From contig NAEP01000056.1 of the NCBI GenBank assembly GCA_002529645.1, forward strand, positions 1 to 64,000: a stretch of DNA of 64,000 bases, written 5' to 3'. The notes below the pieces were generated by a model. The model was not told the DNA's origin, did not search any database, and was given only the letters and a program-made list of their open reading frames with translations. Below, piece by piece: positions 54,048-64,000 of this stretch; the stretch's first letter is position 1, and each line of letters starts with the position of its first letter. The stretch comes from Candidatus Lumbricidiphila eiseniae (GTDB lineage: Bacteria > Actinomycetota > Actinomycetes > Actinomycetales > Microbacteriaceae). The translations under genes were made by a program, and so were the position numbers.

Positions 54048-55898
54048 TCACTCCACCGTGACGGATTTGGCAAGATTGCGCGGCTGGTCAACATCCAAGC
54101 CCTTCGCGTGCGCGAGTTCGAGGGCGAAAATCTGCAGCGGCACAACCTGCATAAAAGGCTCACACAGCGGGTCAGCGAGCGGGATCCGCAGCACCTCATC
54201 GGCATACGGCAGCACCGCGGCATCCCCCGCCTCGGCAATGGCAATAACCCGGGCACCGCGCGCGCGAATCTCCTGAATATTCGAGACCACCTTGGAATGC
54301 AAAACGGATGACCCACGCGGGCTGGGCACCACGACAAACACCGGAAGGCCCGGCTCGATCAGCGCAATCGGACCGTGTTTGAGCTCACCCGCGGCAAAGC
54401 CCTCGGCGTGAATATAGGCGAGCTCCTTAAGCTTGAGCGCACCCTCCAAGGCGATCGGGTACCCCACGTGTCGTCCAAGAAACAGCACAGAACGAGTATC
54501 CGCCATCCAGCGCGCCAACTGCGCAACCCGCTCCGCCTCGGATGTGACCACCGCAATCTTGTCGGGAACCGCGAGCAGTTCAACTGTTAGGTGCTCTCTC
54601 TCACTCGACGAGAGCGTTCCACGCACCCGAGCCAGGTGCAATCCCAGCAGATAGAGTGCCGCTATTTGTGTGACAAAACCCTTGGTGGATGCCACGGCAA
54701 CTTCCGGTCCAGCGTGCGTGTAGATCGCGGCATCCGATTCACGCGGAATAGTCGCGCCCTGCGTGTTGCACACCGAAATCGTCGTTGCCCCCTGCGCCCG
54801 AGCGTGTTTGACCGCCATGAGGGTGTCCATCGTTTCACCGGATTGGCTGACCGACACAACGAGTGTGTCAGCATTGATCACCGGACTGCGGTACCGAAAC
54901 TCGTGGCTCAGTTCCACCTCAACGGGCACCCGCACCCAGCTCTCGAGGGCATACTTCGCGACCATGCCCGCATAGGCAGCTGTGCCGCACGCGATGATCA
55001 CAATGCGGTGGATGCCCCGCAGCAGATCATCCCCCAGTGCGGTGAGCTCGGGAATCGCGACATCCCCGTCGTTCACTCGACCGAGCAGAGTGTTCGCCAC
55101 CGCGACCGGTTGCTCGGAGACCTCTTTGCGCATGAAGGAGGACCATCCACCCTTGTCTGCGGCACCGGCCTCCCAGGCCACACGGAAAGGCTCAGCCACC
55201 ACCTCGCGACCGTCAAAGTCACTGACCGTGACACTTGTTGCGGTGATATCAACGATCTGATCCTGCCCGAGAGCGATCGCCCGTTGCGTGTACTCGACGA
55301 AGGCCGCGACATCCGAACCCAGAAAGTTTTCACCGTCACCGAGCCCCACCACCAGTGGCGAGTTGCGACGAGCACCGACAACTCGACCAGGTTCGGCCTC
55401 GTGCACGGCAAGAAAGGTGTACGCACCCTCGAATCGGGCTACGCAGCGACGGAGCGCTTCACGCAGATCGCCCGTTTCGTGGTAGAGCCGACCAACCATG
55501 AGCGCGGCGACCTCGGTGTCGGTTTCGCTCGTGAACGTGTCACCCGCCGCGACCAGTTCAGCACGCAGCTCCGCAAAATTCTCAATAATGCCGTTGTGGA
55601 TGAGTGCCAGTCGGCCCTGATCACCCAGGTGGGGATGCGCGTTTGCGTCAGTGGGGCCCCCGTGCGTCGCCCAGCGAGTATGCCCGATCCCGGTTCCGCC
55701 CACCGACAGCGGGTGCGCGGCAAGTTCCGCCTCCAAAACCCCCAGTTTCCCAGCTTTTTTGGATGTCCGGAGAACGCCGTCACCGCACATAACCGCGACC
55801 CCGGCAGAGTCATAACCGCGGTACTCCAGACGGCGAAGCCCACCCAACACGACGTCAATGCTGCTGCGGTGTCCGACATAGCCCACGATTCCACACAT
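54048..55898 (-). CDS. glmS: Glucosamine-fructose-6-phosphate aminotransferase
   Basis: MCGIVGYVGHRSSIDVVLGGLRRLEYRGYDSAGVAV...SQSGETMDTLMA. Confidence 0.98.
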   Translation of the reverse strand: MCGIVGYVGHRSSIDVVLGGLRRLEYRGYDSAGVAVMCGDGVLRTSKKAGKLGVLEAELAAHPLSVGGTGIGHTRWATHGGPTDANAHPHLGDQGRLALIHNGIIENFAELRAELVAAGDTFTSETDTEVAALMVGRLYHETGDLREALRRCVARFEGAYTFLAVHEAEPGRVVGARRNSPLVVGLGDGENFLGSDVAAFVEYTQRAIALGQDQIVDITATSVTVSDFDGREVVAEPFRVAWEAGAADKGGWSSFMRKEVSEQPVAVANTLLGRVNDGDVAIPELTALGDDLLRGIHRIVIIACGTAAYAGMVAKYALESWVRVPVEVELSHEFRYRSPVINADTLVVSVSQSGETMDTLMAVKHARAQGATTISVCNTQGATIPRESDAAIYTHAGPEVAVASTKGFVTQIAALYLLGLHLARVRGTLSSSEREHLTVELLAVPDKIAVVTSEAERVAQLARWMADTRSVLFLGRHVGYPIALEGALKLKELAYIHAEGFAAGELKHGPIALIEPGLPVFVVVPSPRGSSVLHSKVVSNIQEIRARGARVIAIAEAGDAAVLPYADEVLRIPLADPLCEPFMQVVPLQIFALELAHAKGLDVDQPRNLAKSVTVE

Positions 55899-55956
55899 GC
55901 GCTCGATCCTATCGGGGCGGCCTACCGCGTAGTCGAGGGACTTTTTGCAGCCTCGA

Positions 55957-56829
55957 TCATCGCTCCGCCACGGTCACAACATTGGCAAGGAGCATCGCCC
56001 GGGTCATCGGACCAACACCGCCCGGATTGGGCGAGAAGTATCCCGCGACATCCACCACCCGCGGGTCAACATCACCGGTCAGCCGGGGGCGACCGGTCAC
56101 CGGATCATCCACCCGAGTGATACCGACATCGAGCACGGCGGCACCGGGCTTCACCCAGTCGGGTGCGATGAGGTGCGGCACCCCGACCGCGGCAACAACA
56201 ATGTCTGCGTGTCGCACCTCATCCGACAGATCGGTCGTGCGGGAATGGGTGAGCGTCACGGTGGCGTCGAGTCCCTTGCGCGTCAACAACAGTCCGAGCG
56301 GACGCCCCACCGTAATGCCGCGGCCGATCACGACAGCGCGGCGGCCCGCGAGCGGCACCTCATATCGTCGCAGAAGTTCGACAATACCCGCCGGGGTACA
56401 CGGCAGTGGTGAGGCAAGATCACCCGCAACGCTGAGCACCAGCCGCCCCAAATTCGTCGGGTGCAGGCCGTCGGCGTCCTTATCGGGGTCAATGAGTTCG
56501 AGCATGTCACGTTCACAAAGGCCGGCCGGCAGTGGGAGCTGCACGATATACCCCGTCACCTCCGGTGCAGCATTGAGATCGCGAAGTGCCGCACGCACGT
56601 CGGCAGCCGACGCCGTCGAGGGCAGATCAACACGAATCGATGCGATCCCCACCTCCGCGCAATCACGGTGTTTCCCGGCAACATACGACCGGGATCCGGG
56701 ATCTTCACCCACAAGGAGAGTGCCGAGACCGGGTGTGATTCCACGCCCACGCAGCGACTCGATCCGGATCGCGAGCTCCCGTTTGACGGCGGTAGCGGTC
56801 GCGCTTCCGTCGAGTGTGAGCGCCGCCAT
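55957..56829 (-). CDS. folD: Methylenetetrahydrofolate dehydrogenase/cyclohydrolase
   Basis: [29 protein letters not shown]...[32 protein letters not shown]. Confidence 0.96.
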   Translation of the reverse strand: MAALTLDGSATATAVKRELAIRIESLRGRGITPGLGTLLVGEDPGSRSYVAGKHRDCAEVGIASIRVDLPSTASAADVRAALRDLNAAPEVTGYIVQLPLPAGLCERDMLELIDPDKDADGLHPTNLGRLVLSVAGDLASPLPCTPAGIVELLRRYEVPLAGRRAVVIGRGITVGRPLGLLLTRKGLDATVTLTHSRTTDLSDEVRHADIVVAAVGVPHLIAPDWVKPGAAVLDVGITRVDDPVTGRPRLTGDVDPRVVDVAGYFSPNPGGVGPMTRAMLLANVVTVAER

Positions 56830-56833
56830 GGGG

Positions 56834-58105
56834 TTACTGCGCCAGGCCCGGGTAGAGCGGAAACGCCGCAGTGAGAGCTTCCACTCGGGCGCGCAGCGCC
56901 GGGACATCCGCCCCCTGCAGTGCGTGTGCAACGATGTCGGCAACCTCCGCGAATTCTGTATCACCGAAGCCGCGGGTTGCCAGCGCGGGCGCACCGATGC
57001 GCAGGCCGGATGTCACCATCGGCGGGCGCGGATCACCTGGCACCGCATTTCGGTTCACCGTGATGCGAACATCGTGCAGGATGTTCTCAGCCTGCTGGCC
57101 GTCAAGCTTCGAGGCGCGCAGGTCGGCCAACACAAGGTGCACATCGGTACCCCCGGTGAGCACGTCGATGCCCGCTGCCTTCGAGTCGGGATCGGTCAGA
57201 CGCTGGGCAATAATCTGGGCCCCTCGAATGGTACGTTCCTGCCGATCCCGAAACTCGGCGGTCGCCGCAATCTTGAACGCAGTGGCCTTCGCGGCGATGA
57301 CGTGCATGAGCGGTCCGCCCTGTTGGCCGGGGAACACGTTGGAGTTGAGCGCCTTTGCCAGGCTCGTGTCGCGCGCAACAATAAACCCCGAGCGCGGACC
57401 GCCAATGGTCTTGTGCACGGTCGAGGAGACAACATCCGCGTACGGAACCGGCGAGGGGTGCACCCCGGCAGCAACAAGTCCGGCAAAGTGGGCCATATCG
57501 ACCCAGAGCTTCGCTCCCACCTCGTCGGCAATCGCACGAAATGCCGCAAAGTCAAGGTGACGCGGGTATGCCGACCACCCGGCGATGATGACCTGTGGTC
57601 GGTGTTCGAGTGCTTTGTCGCGAACGACATTCATGTCGATCAGGAAGGTTTTCGGGTCAACACCGTACGAGACAGCGCTGTAGAGCTTGCCCGAAAAATT
57701 GAGCTTCATACCGTGGGTCAAGTGGCCGCCGTGCGCAAGTTCGAGTCCGAGAATGGTGTCGCCCGGCTGCGCGATTGCCGACAGCACGGCCGCGTTGGCG
57801 GTTGCTCCCGAGTGGGGTTGCACGTTTGCGTAGGCTGCCCCGAACAGCGACCTGGCCCGCTCGATGGCGAGCGACTCCGCGACATCCACAAACTCGCAGC
57901 CGCCGTAGTAGCGGCGGCCCGGATACCCCTCCGCGTACTTGTTGGTGAGCACCGAACCCTGCGACTGCAGAACCGACACGGGAACAAGATTCTCGGACGC
58001 GATCATCTCAAGATAGTCGCGCTGACGACCAAGTTCGTCATCGAGAACAGCGGCAATCTCGGGGTCAACCTCGGCTAGCTGCTGGTTGAAGTAGGACTCG
58101 GCCAT
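56834..58105 (-). CDS. glyA: Serine hydroxymethyltransferase
   Basis: [54 protein letters not shown]...[16 protein letters not shown]. Confidence 0.98.
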   Translation of the reverse strand: MAESYFNQQLAEVDPEIAAVLDDELGRQRDYLEMIASENLVPVSVLQSQGSVLTNKYAEGYPGRRYYGGCEFVDVAESLAIERARSLFGAAYANVQPHSGATANAAVLSAIAQPGDTILGLELAHGGHLTHGMKLNFSGKLYSAVSYGVDPKTFLIDMNVVRDKALEHRPQVIIAGWSAYPRHLDFAAFRAIADEVGAKLWVDMAHFAGLVAAGVHPSPVPYADVVSSTVHKTIGGPRSGFIVARDTSLAKALNSNVFPGQQGGPLMHVIAAKATAFKIAATAEFRDRQERTIRGAQIIAQRLTDPDSKAAGIDVLTGGTDVHLVLADLRASKLDGQQAENILHDVRITVNRNAVPGDPRPPMVTSGLRIGAPALATRGFGDTEFAEVADIVAHALQGADVPALRARVEALTAAFPLYPGLAQ

Positions 58106-58164
58106 GTGGCTCCTTCGGCAAACGGGCTGGTAGAGCAGCGAAACACTGTGGATGTCGCGGCATC

Positions 58165-58250
58165 CGTGCACTGGCCCGGGCGCGCGGTCATCCCAGCTCC
58201 CGGCGTCGCCTCCAGTGGTAACCACCTCAACGCCGGTTGCGACGGACCCA
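58165..58250 (-). promoter_or_regulatory. Candidate ZTP (pfl) riboswitch in the glyA leader
   Basis: Minus strand: CGTCGC AACCGGCGTTGA GGTGG TTA CCAC TGGAG GCGACG ... CCGCGCGCCCGGGC; resembles the ZTP architecture. Confidence 0.6.
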
Positions 58251-58355
58251 AGCTTAGCAAGCGGTTCCTGTCGGCCGAATTCTGTGGGAAACCCGAGAAA
58301 ACATGGGAGTTGCCCAAAATTACCTGGGAGATACCTGAGAATAGTTGAGGGCTTG

Positions 58356-58384
58356 TTGACAGCGGTCGTGTACCTACTTAGCAT
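58356..58384 (+). promoter_or_regulatory. Sigma-70-type promoter upstream of the sugar ABC operon
   Basis: TTGACA-17 nt-TAGCAT. Confidence 0.55.
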
Positions 58385-58470
58385 CAATAAGTCCAATAAA
58401 TGGATAAAACACAGCATCCGATCACGGACTCCTCGTCCGTCCAACACCATCCAACATCAAGGAGGATGTT

Positions 58471-59742
58471 TTGACATCACGCCGCCGCATAATGACCGCC
58501 ACGGTCCTTGCCCTCACCACCGCACTTGGCCTCTCTGCCTGTTCACAGGGTGGCGGAGGCTCGCTCACCTTCATGGTCTTCGAGACTCCCGCACTAGACG
58601 CCAAATTTTGGGATACCTCCATCGCCACCGCCGCAAAAGAGGCACCCAGCACCACCATCAAAAAGATTGTGTCTACCGACGCCGATCGCACCAAGTATGC
58701 GAAACAACTGCAGGCCAGCGGCCAGTTCCCTGACATTCTGGCCTCCATCAGTCCGAAAGACTTCACCGGTGCGAAGCTGCTAAAGCCGTTCGATCAGAAG
58801 TGGCTCGATGACAACTTCCTCCAGCCCACGGCCAATGCGATCGAGGGCGAAACATACATTCCGCCAACCAACTCGCAGATCATCCCGCTTGTCTTCTACA
58901 ACAAAAAAATCTTCGCGGACAACGGCATCAGCGTTCCCACCACCTGGGCGGACTTTACGGCAGCGATCACCAAACTTCGCGCCGCGGGTATCACCCCACT
59001 GGAACTTGCGGGGTCGGAAGCGTGGGCAGCGAGCATGCCACTGGTCGGCCTGGCAAGTGCCGACGTACTCGGCAAAGACCCCACCTGGATCCAAAAGCTC
59101 TACAAGGGTGGCGCAAAACTCTCGGATCCACTCTTCGCCAACGCGATGCAGAAGGCGGTGAACCTCGTCAAGATGGGTGCCTACAACCCGGCCGCGCTGA
59201 GCGTTGACTTCAAGACCGCAAACAGCAATTTTCTCGCTGGCAAGAGCGCGATGTATCCGATGGGAAGCTGGTTCACCGGATCAAGCTATATCACCGCCGC
59301 GCAAGCAGACAACATCGGAGTCTTCCCCTGGCCGACGGACGACGGCTCGGTCGTCATTCCGTTCAACGTGGGTGGCACCACCTCGGTCAGCGCGACCTCC
59401 AAGAACGTGGACGCAGCGCAGAAATTTGCCCAGGCATGGTCACTCGCACCCGCCAATCTCAAGGTGCTCATTGAGACCGACGGAGCCTTCCCGATGATGA
59501 AAAAACTCAGCATCAAAGACTTCGGCGCCACGGTAAGCAGCCTGTACAACAGCTCGTACTCCTACGTGACCAACAGCAATACCAAGGTGTCCTCCTTCGG
59601 GTGGGTCAACAACGACGACGCACTCGCACCGGGGATCAACGACTCCTTCTACGCGCTGGCACAGTCGGTGTTCTCTGACTCCGACGTCAAAACACAGCTG
59701 ACGAAACTGGACGCGGACTGGGCAGCTGCGACAAAGAAATAA
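58471..59742 (+). CDS. Sugar ABC transporter substrate-binding lipoprotein
   Basis: MTATVLALTTALGLSACSQGG lipobox; NGISVPTTWADFTAAITKLRAAGITPLELAG. Confidence 0.92.
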   Translation: MTSRRRIMTATVLALTTALGLSACSQGGGGSLTFMVFETPALDAKFWDTSIATAAKEAPSTTIKKIVSTDADRTKYAKQLQASGQFPDILASISPKDFTGAKLLKPFDQKWLDDNFLQPTANAIEGETYIPPTNSQIIPLVFYNKKIFADNGISVPTTWADFTAAITKLRAAGITPLELAGSEAWAASMPLVGLASADVLGKDPTWIQKLYKGGAKLSDPLFANAMQKAVNLVKMGAYNPAALSVDFKTANSNFLAGKSAMYPMGSWFTGSSYITAAQADNIGVFPWPTDDGSVVIPFNVGGTTSVSATSKNVDAAQKFAQAWSLAPANLKVLIETDGAFPMMKKLSIKDFGATVSSLYNSSYSYVTNSNTKVSSFGWVNNDDALAPGINDSFYALAQSVFSDSDVKTQLTKLDADWAAATKK

Positions 59743-59756
59743 CCACGCAGCGCACC

Positions 59757-59796
59757 GTGAGGGTGCGGGGAATCAGCTGATTCCCCGCACCCTCAC
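59757..59796. repeat. Perfect 40-bp palindrome between SBP and permease genes
   Basis: gtgagggtgcggggaatcag/ctgattccccgcaccctcac. Confidence 0.97.
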
Positions 59797-59835
59797 GCAG
59801 TTACTTGTAAAATCGCGGAAGGGACCACGACAGAA

Positions 59836-60729
59836 GTGTCTACTCACACTCAACCTCACGCCCGACACAGAATCGGGCTCGCACCACTTGCGGTGCTTGC
59901 ACTCCTGCTGTACGCCGCATTCCTGATCTACCCGCTCGTGCAGAGCTTCATCACCAGCCTCACCAATCGCAACGTGCTCAACGCCACGAACGCATTTATT
60001 GGTTTCGCGAACTTCGCCGAGTTGGTGCACGACGAACGTTTCCTGCGCAGCCTGGGCTTCACACTCGTCGTGGTCCTGTTTGTCACGGTGGTCTCAAACG
60101 TATTCGGTCTCCTGTTCGCAATGTTGCTCAACGGCCCGGCCCGGCACTACAAGATCATGCGAACACTCGTCTTCATTCCACAGGTTCTTTCGGGCGTCAT
60201 CGTCGCGTTCATGTGGCGGAGCATCCTCACTGAGAATGGGCTGCTGAACTCAGTGCTGCAGGGCACCGGGTTGACGCAGCAGCCGATCTCATGGCTGGGC
60301 ACACCGGAACTGGCGACACTCTCAATCTGCGTCGTCGTGAGCTGGATGACAATCGCCTTCACGACGGTCGTGTACACGGCGGCCCTGCAGTCGGTGCCAG
60401 CCGAGTTGCACGAAGCCGCTCGAATGGATGGCGCGGGGCCACTCAACCGCTTCCGCAATGTCACCCTGCCAATGATCGCCCCGGGCACCACCATTAGCGT
60501 CACCCTCACCCTCATCACAACCCTCAAACTGTTCGACGTCATCGCTGTTCTCACCGGCGGTGGCCCCGCCAACAGCACAAAATCGGTCGCGTTTTACCTC
60601 ATTGACGTGGCCTTCACCAGTAACCGATTTGGATACGCTTCCGCAATCGCGATGGTGTTACTCGCCCTCACAGCCGTCGTGGCCTACGGGGTTACCTATC
60701 TTCTTCGTCGGCGGGAGGCCCACCTGTGA
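59836..60729 (+). CDS. Sugar ABC transporter permease (MalF-like)
   Basis: EAARMDGAGPLNRFRNVTLPMIAPGTTISVTLTLI EAA motif. Confidence 0.93.
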   Translation: MSTHTQPHARHRIGLAPLAVLALLLYAAFLIYPLVQSFITSLTNRNVLNATNAFIGFANFAELVHDERFLRSLGFTLVVVLFVTVVSNVFGLLFAMLLNGPARHYKIMRTLVFIPQVLSGVIVAFMWRSILTENGLLNSVLQGTGLTQQPISWLGTPELATLSICVVVSWMTIAFTTVVYTAALQSVPAELHEAARMDGAGPLNRFRNVTLPMIAPGTTISVTLTLITTLKLFDVIAVLTGGGPANSTKSVAFYLIDVAFTSNRFGYASAIAMVLLALTAVVAYGVTYLLRRREAHL

Positions 60730-61568
60730 GCGCGCTTCTATTGAACCGGACTACACGTGGGCGAGCACTCGCCGCGTGGTTGGTCACGGTTGCGTTTATC
60801 GTTCCCATCTACATTGCGCTGGTCAGCGCGTTTAAGAGTCAATCGCAAATTCTCTCCAACCCCCTCGGGCCACCCGTGCCGTTCACCTGGGAGAACATCG
60901 GCAATGCCCTGTCCCGACCCGACGCCCTCGTTCAGACGGGACTTCTTAACTCGATCGTCGTGACGGTAGCGACCCTCCTTGTTCTTATCCCCCTCGCCGC
61001 CGCCGCAAGCTTCTGGATCTCAGAACGCACCGGCTGGGTGAAATCTGGGTTGATTGCGCTCTTTGCACTCGGCCTCATGATTCCGCCACAGGTTGTGCTA
61101 CAACCAATCGTGTCACTGCTGCAGAGCGTCGGTCTCGCAAACAGTTACCCGGGGCTGATCCTCTCCAATATCGGTGGCGGGTACATGTCTTTCGCGGTGT
61201 TTGTGTATGTCGGGTTCCTCCGAACCGTGCCACGGGATGTCATTGAGGCGGCTCGAGTGGACGGTGCCAGTGAGCTGCGGGTGTGGTGGACGATCGTCAT
61301 GCCGCTGCTACGCCCCGCAACAGCGACCGTGGGGATTTTCCTGGGACTCTGGGTGTGGAATGACTTCCTCAACCCGCTCTTTATCCTCGGCCCACTGCAA
61401 GGGCAGACCATCACCACCGGTATCTACCAGTCCCTGGGGCAGTACTCAACCGATTACGGACAGCTCTTCGGAATCATGTTCCTCGCTGCCCTTATCCCGG
61501 TCGTGGGCTATCTGGTCACACAGCGAGAATTCATTCACGGTCTCATGTCAGGAGCATCAAAAGGATGA
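60726..61568 (+). CDS. Sugar ABC transporter permease (MalG-like)
   Basis: EAARVDGASELRVWWTIVMPLLRPATATVGIFLGLWVWNDFLNPLF. Confidence 0.93.
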   Translation: MSALLLNRTTRGRALAAWLVTVAFIVPIYIALVSAFKSQSQILSNPLGPPVPFTWENIGNALSRPDALVQTGLLNSIVVTVATLLVLIPLAAAASFWISERTGWVKSGLIALFALGLMIPPQVVLQPIVSLLQSVGLANSYPGLILSNIGGGYMSFAVFVYVGFLRTVPRDVIEAARVDGASELRVWWTIVMPLLRPATATVGIFLGLWVWNDFLNPLFILGPLQGQTITTGIYQSLGQYSTDYGQLFGIMFLAALIPVVGYLVTQREFIHGLMSGASKG

Positions 61569-64000
61569 GTGTGTCACTCGAGGCCCCTGCTCTTGACAGC
61601 GACGTTCCGGTGCCCGACGGTGCTATTCCGGTGCCCGACGGTGCCATTCTCCCGCTTGACAGCCTGGCCGGTGAGTGGATGTCCCGCGAGGACATCGTGC
61701 ATCTGCCGTCACTGCGCAATCAGTGGGGTCAGGCCCATGTCAACGCCGATCTGAGTTCACTGTCCTGGCTCGCGATGCCGCCGTTCAGCGGCGGATACCA
61801 CACCGGCTCACTCAGGGTTAATGGGGTGCCGCTCGCGGCAACCGCGTTCCGTTGGTCTGCGTGGGGTGTGCAGCGCAAACACGATACACCCGACCTGAGC
61901 GTAGAGACAGAAGTGCGGTTCGGTTTCCGCGAGCGGAACGTGAACTGGCGAATTCGGGTGCAAAATAACTCCGCACAACCACAATCAGTGGTGCTCGAAC
62001 AAGAACTACTCGCGATGATGGCACAGTCCACCGTTGACTGGGGGTGGACATACGGCACTCCGTGGAATCACGGACATCACCACGATTTTTACACCACCGA
62101 ACGCATCCGTGCGGCGGTCACCGCAGAACACCCGACCCAGGTCAATGTTGTGGCAGAAGATGCCCGATGGATCCGTCTGGGCAGTCCGCGACTGCCCGGT
62201 ATCCAGCGCGACGAAGACGACGAACCGATGCTGCTTGAGACCGAGTTACCCGATCACTCCACGAGTGACTCCGGACGCGTGCGCGCACCCGGAGTCACCG
62301 CCCTTGTTCGGAACATCATTGCCCGATCGGGGGTGGGGGAGACGATCTACCTCTCCCCCACCCCCGATGAGATACCCGTCACCCGCGATACCGATCTGCG
62401 GCTACGCCGCGTGCAGCTCGGAGAGGGGGGCATCCTGAGCCTTGCTGTATGCCTGAGCAACCCGGGCCAAACCGGTGTCATTGTCACCCACGGTAACCAC
62501 CCCGACTCCCTCCAAATCAGCGTCGAGAACGGTCGGCTTGTGCTCAGCGCGGGTGGCGAGCGCGTTGCTTCTTCGGTCACTCCGGCGGCCGGTACGTGGC
62601 TGCAGTTGGAGGCGCGGGTGTCTGCAGCAGGAGCGTCACTGCGGTTGGGCGGCGAAGAGATTGCCCGCACCGAACCGTGGTGGAATGGCCAACGCTGGCA
62701 GGCTGCGCGCCTCGCTGGCGTGGTGACAATCACCGATAAGCACAGTGAATGTGCCTCGGTCTTCGCCTTCCCGACCGAACCCGATGCAATCGTGGTGGCC
62801 GGATCTTGCGGGAGGGCGACGTGGACACGAGAACTTGCCGCGGGCCAGAGCACGGAGGTGGAGTTTGTGCTCGCCTTTGACACCTCGGTGGATATAGCGT
62901 GCCGTACCGCGGTACACGCCGCGCGCAGTTTCGCTGCGCGGTGGGATGCCACGGCCGACGCCTGGCGCACACTGTGGCGGAGCGCCTTTACCCCCGGAAA
63001 TACAGAGTTTTCGGGTTACCTACCGACTCTGAGCACCGAAGATTCGGATGTCGCGCGCACGTACTACCTCGGCGCCTTGCTCGCGCTCTACATGCGGAAC
63101 ACCGGGGTGAGCAAACTTGGTCCGGTGTTCCTTACCGGCGGGCCACGACTGGGGGCAACGACCACGTATTTTTGGGAGCAAGCAGAGGTTGCCCGAATCG
63201 CATCGCTGTTGGAGCCCGTCGCGACGCGTGCGTGGATTGTCGCGGCATTCGCGCAACCATACACCGAGTGCCACTCGTTCGACACCTACGCAATGCTCCC
63301 GGTGGGCAACAACTACGCCGCAAATGCGACGTCGCTGTTCCACGTGGTCTCGGTATACCTCGGTGTCACCGGTGACACCTCCGTACTGACCGAAACCGCG
63401 GGCGACCGGTCGGTGCTCGACCACCTCCGCGGGCTGGCGGCACGCGCCCGGACGGGACGTGCGAACTTTGGCGATCACACCCTCATCGACTTTGGCAATG
63501 ATGCGTGGGAGCTGCTCGAGTGTGTTCCGAACTATCGTCACGCCGTGGTGTCGTTCAATGCGGCCTTCGTGGGACTGCTGCAGCAGTTTTCGGTGTTGTG
63601 CACCCAGTTGGGACATCCTGAGGAAGCGGCAGCGGCGGCGGATGACTCTGAAAAGCTTGCGTCTGCGGTGCTGTCCCGGTATGTGCCCGGAGGCCGGTGG
63701 TCAATCATGACTCCGGCGGGTGGCACAACCATCGGGCACTGTCTTGATTTCTTTCACGTCGCGGACCACCTGACCGCTCGACTGGGGCCCTCACAGCGCC
63801 AGGAAATGGTGGCGTTCGTGGCGGAGCATTTGCTAGAGGGCGACTGGATGCGTGCGCTTGACCCCGAGGATCCCATTGCACCCCAGTCGGACCGACCCGA
63901 CCATGGGGCGGCCGGTGCTTTCTGCGGATGGCCCGGAAACACCGCGAGAGGGCTCGCCCGCCTCGGGCGCCGTGACCTGGCTGTTACGATCCTGCAGCGG
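61565..64000 (+). CDS. Large (alpha/alpha)6-type glycoside hydrolase, incomplete at right edge
   Basis: Open frame from ATG 61565 (overlaps permease stop) to the window end: MSVSLEAPALDSD...TYGTPWNHGHHHDFY...WDATADAWRTLWRSAF...ARTYYLGALLALYMRN...FGNDAWELLECVPNYRH. Confidence 0.75.
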   Translation, partial: MSVSLEAPALDSDVPVPDGAIPVPDGAILPLDSLAGEWMSREDIVHLPSLRNQWGQAHVNADLSSLSWLAMPPFSGGYHTGSLRVNGVPLAATAFRWSAWGVQRKHDTPDLSVETEVRFGFRERNVNWRIRVQNNSAQPQSVVLEQELLAMMAQSTVDWGWTYGTPWNHGHHHDFYTTERIRAAVTAEHPTQVNVVAEDARWIRLGSPRLPGIQRDEDDEPMLLETELPDHSTSDSGRVRAPGVTALVRNIIARSGVGETIYLSPTPDEIPVTRDTDLRLRRVQLGEGGILSLAVCLSNPGQTGVIVTHGNHPDSLQISVENGRLVLSAGGERVASSVTPAAGTWLQLEARVSAAGASLRLGGEEIARTEPWWNGQRWQAARLAGVVTITDKHSECASVFAFPTEPDAIVVAGSCGRATWTRELAAGQSTEVEFVLAFDTSVDIACRTAVHAARSFAARWDATADAWRTLWRSAFTPGNTEFSGYLPTLSTEDSDVARTYYLGALLALYMRNTGVSKLGPVFLTGGPRLGATTTYFWEQAEVARIASLLEPVATRAWIVAAFAQPYTECHSFDTYAMLPVGNNYAANATSLFHVVSVYLGVTGDTSVLTETAGDRSVLDHLRGLAARARTGRANFGDHTLIDFGNDAWELLECVPNYRHAVVSFNAAFVGLLQQFSVLCTQLGHPEEAAAAADDSEKLASAVLSRYVPGGRWSIMTPAGGTTIGHCLDFFHVADHLTARLGPSQRQEMVAFVAEHLLEGDWMRALDPEDPIAPQSDRPDHGAAGAFCGWPGNTARGLARLGRRDLAVTILQR

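Noticed and set aside
54591-56120. 509-aa plus-strand ORF
   Set aside because: Antisense to glmS; no recognisable domain.
55982-58078. 698-aa plus-strand ORF
   Set aside because: Antisense to folD/glyA, low-complexity R/S-rich composition; shadow ORF.
61604-61650. Tandem ttccggtgcccgacggtgc repeat at the start of the glycoside hydrolase
   Set aside because: 24-bp in-frame tandem duplication (VPVPDGAI); ordinary slippage, no spacer structure.

Overview
High-GC actinobacterial (probably Microbacteriaceae-like) chromosome segment; the genus is not called. About 1-23 kb is accessory DNA: IS110 and IS3 remnants, then a tightly coupled minus-strand gene cluster (about 1.69-17.83 kb) for an unusual PUFA-synthase-like iterative type I PKS. 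The cluster encodes a Sfp-type PPTase, AT-ACP, a FabL-like ER-KS-CLF-KR-DH megasynthase, a P450 with a frameshift in a homopolymer, KR-DH', an FAD monooxygenase, a SnoaL-like protein, an MFS exporter and an MGT glycosyltransferase. It is followed by a DNA methyltransferase, a complete IS21 element and a truncated serine recombinase ending inside tRNA-Arg(CCU), which looks like one edge of a genomic island. From about 23 kb onward it is mostly core: cell-wall hydrolases, HNH, DtxR-like regulator, serC, ABC transporters and IS debris, DUF3027/Csp, XPB helicase pair, a two-component system, groEL, lytR_C, msrB, guaB, groES, tsaD-rimI-tsaB-tsaE-alr-acpS-glmS-folD-glyA, and a sugar ABC transporter plus glycoside hydrolase. 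The most striking unexplained signal lies between 32.8 and 51.8 kb. At least eight loci carry direct repeats of about 23-29 bp spaced almost exactly 61 bp apart (58-61), with unrelated spacers of about 29-33 nt. Each locus has its own repeat, often copied from an adjacent gene end. This is the geometry of type I-E CRISPR repeat-spacer units and matches what off-target Cas1-Cas2 integration ('neo-CRISPR' formation) would leave, but no cas genes are in the window. All coordinates were counted by hand; no searches were run.
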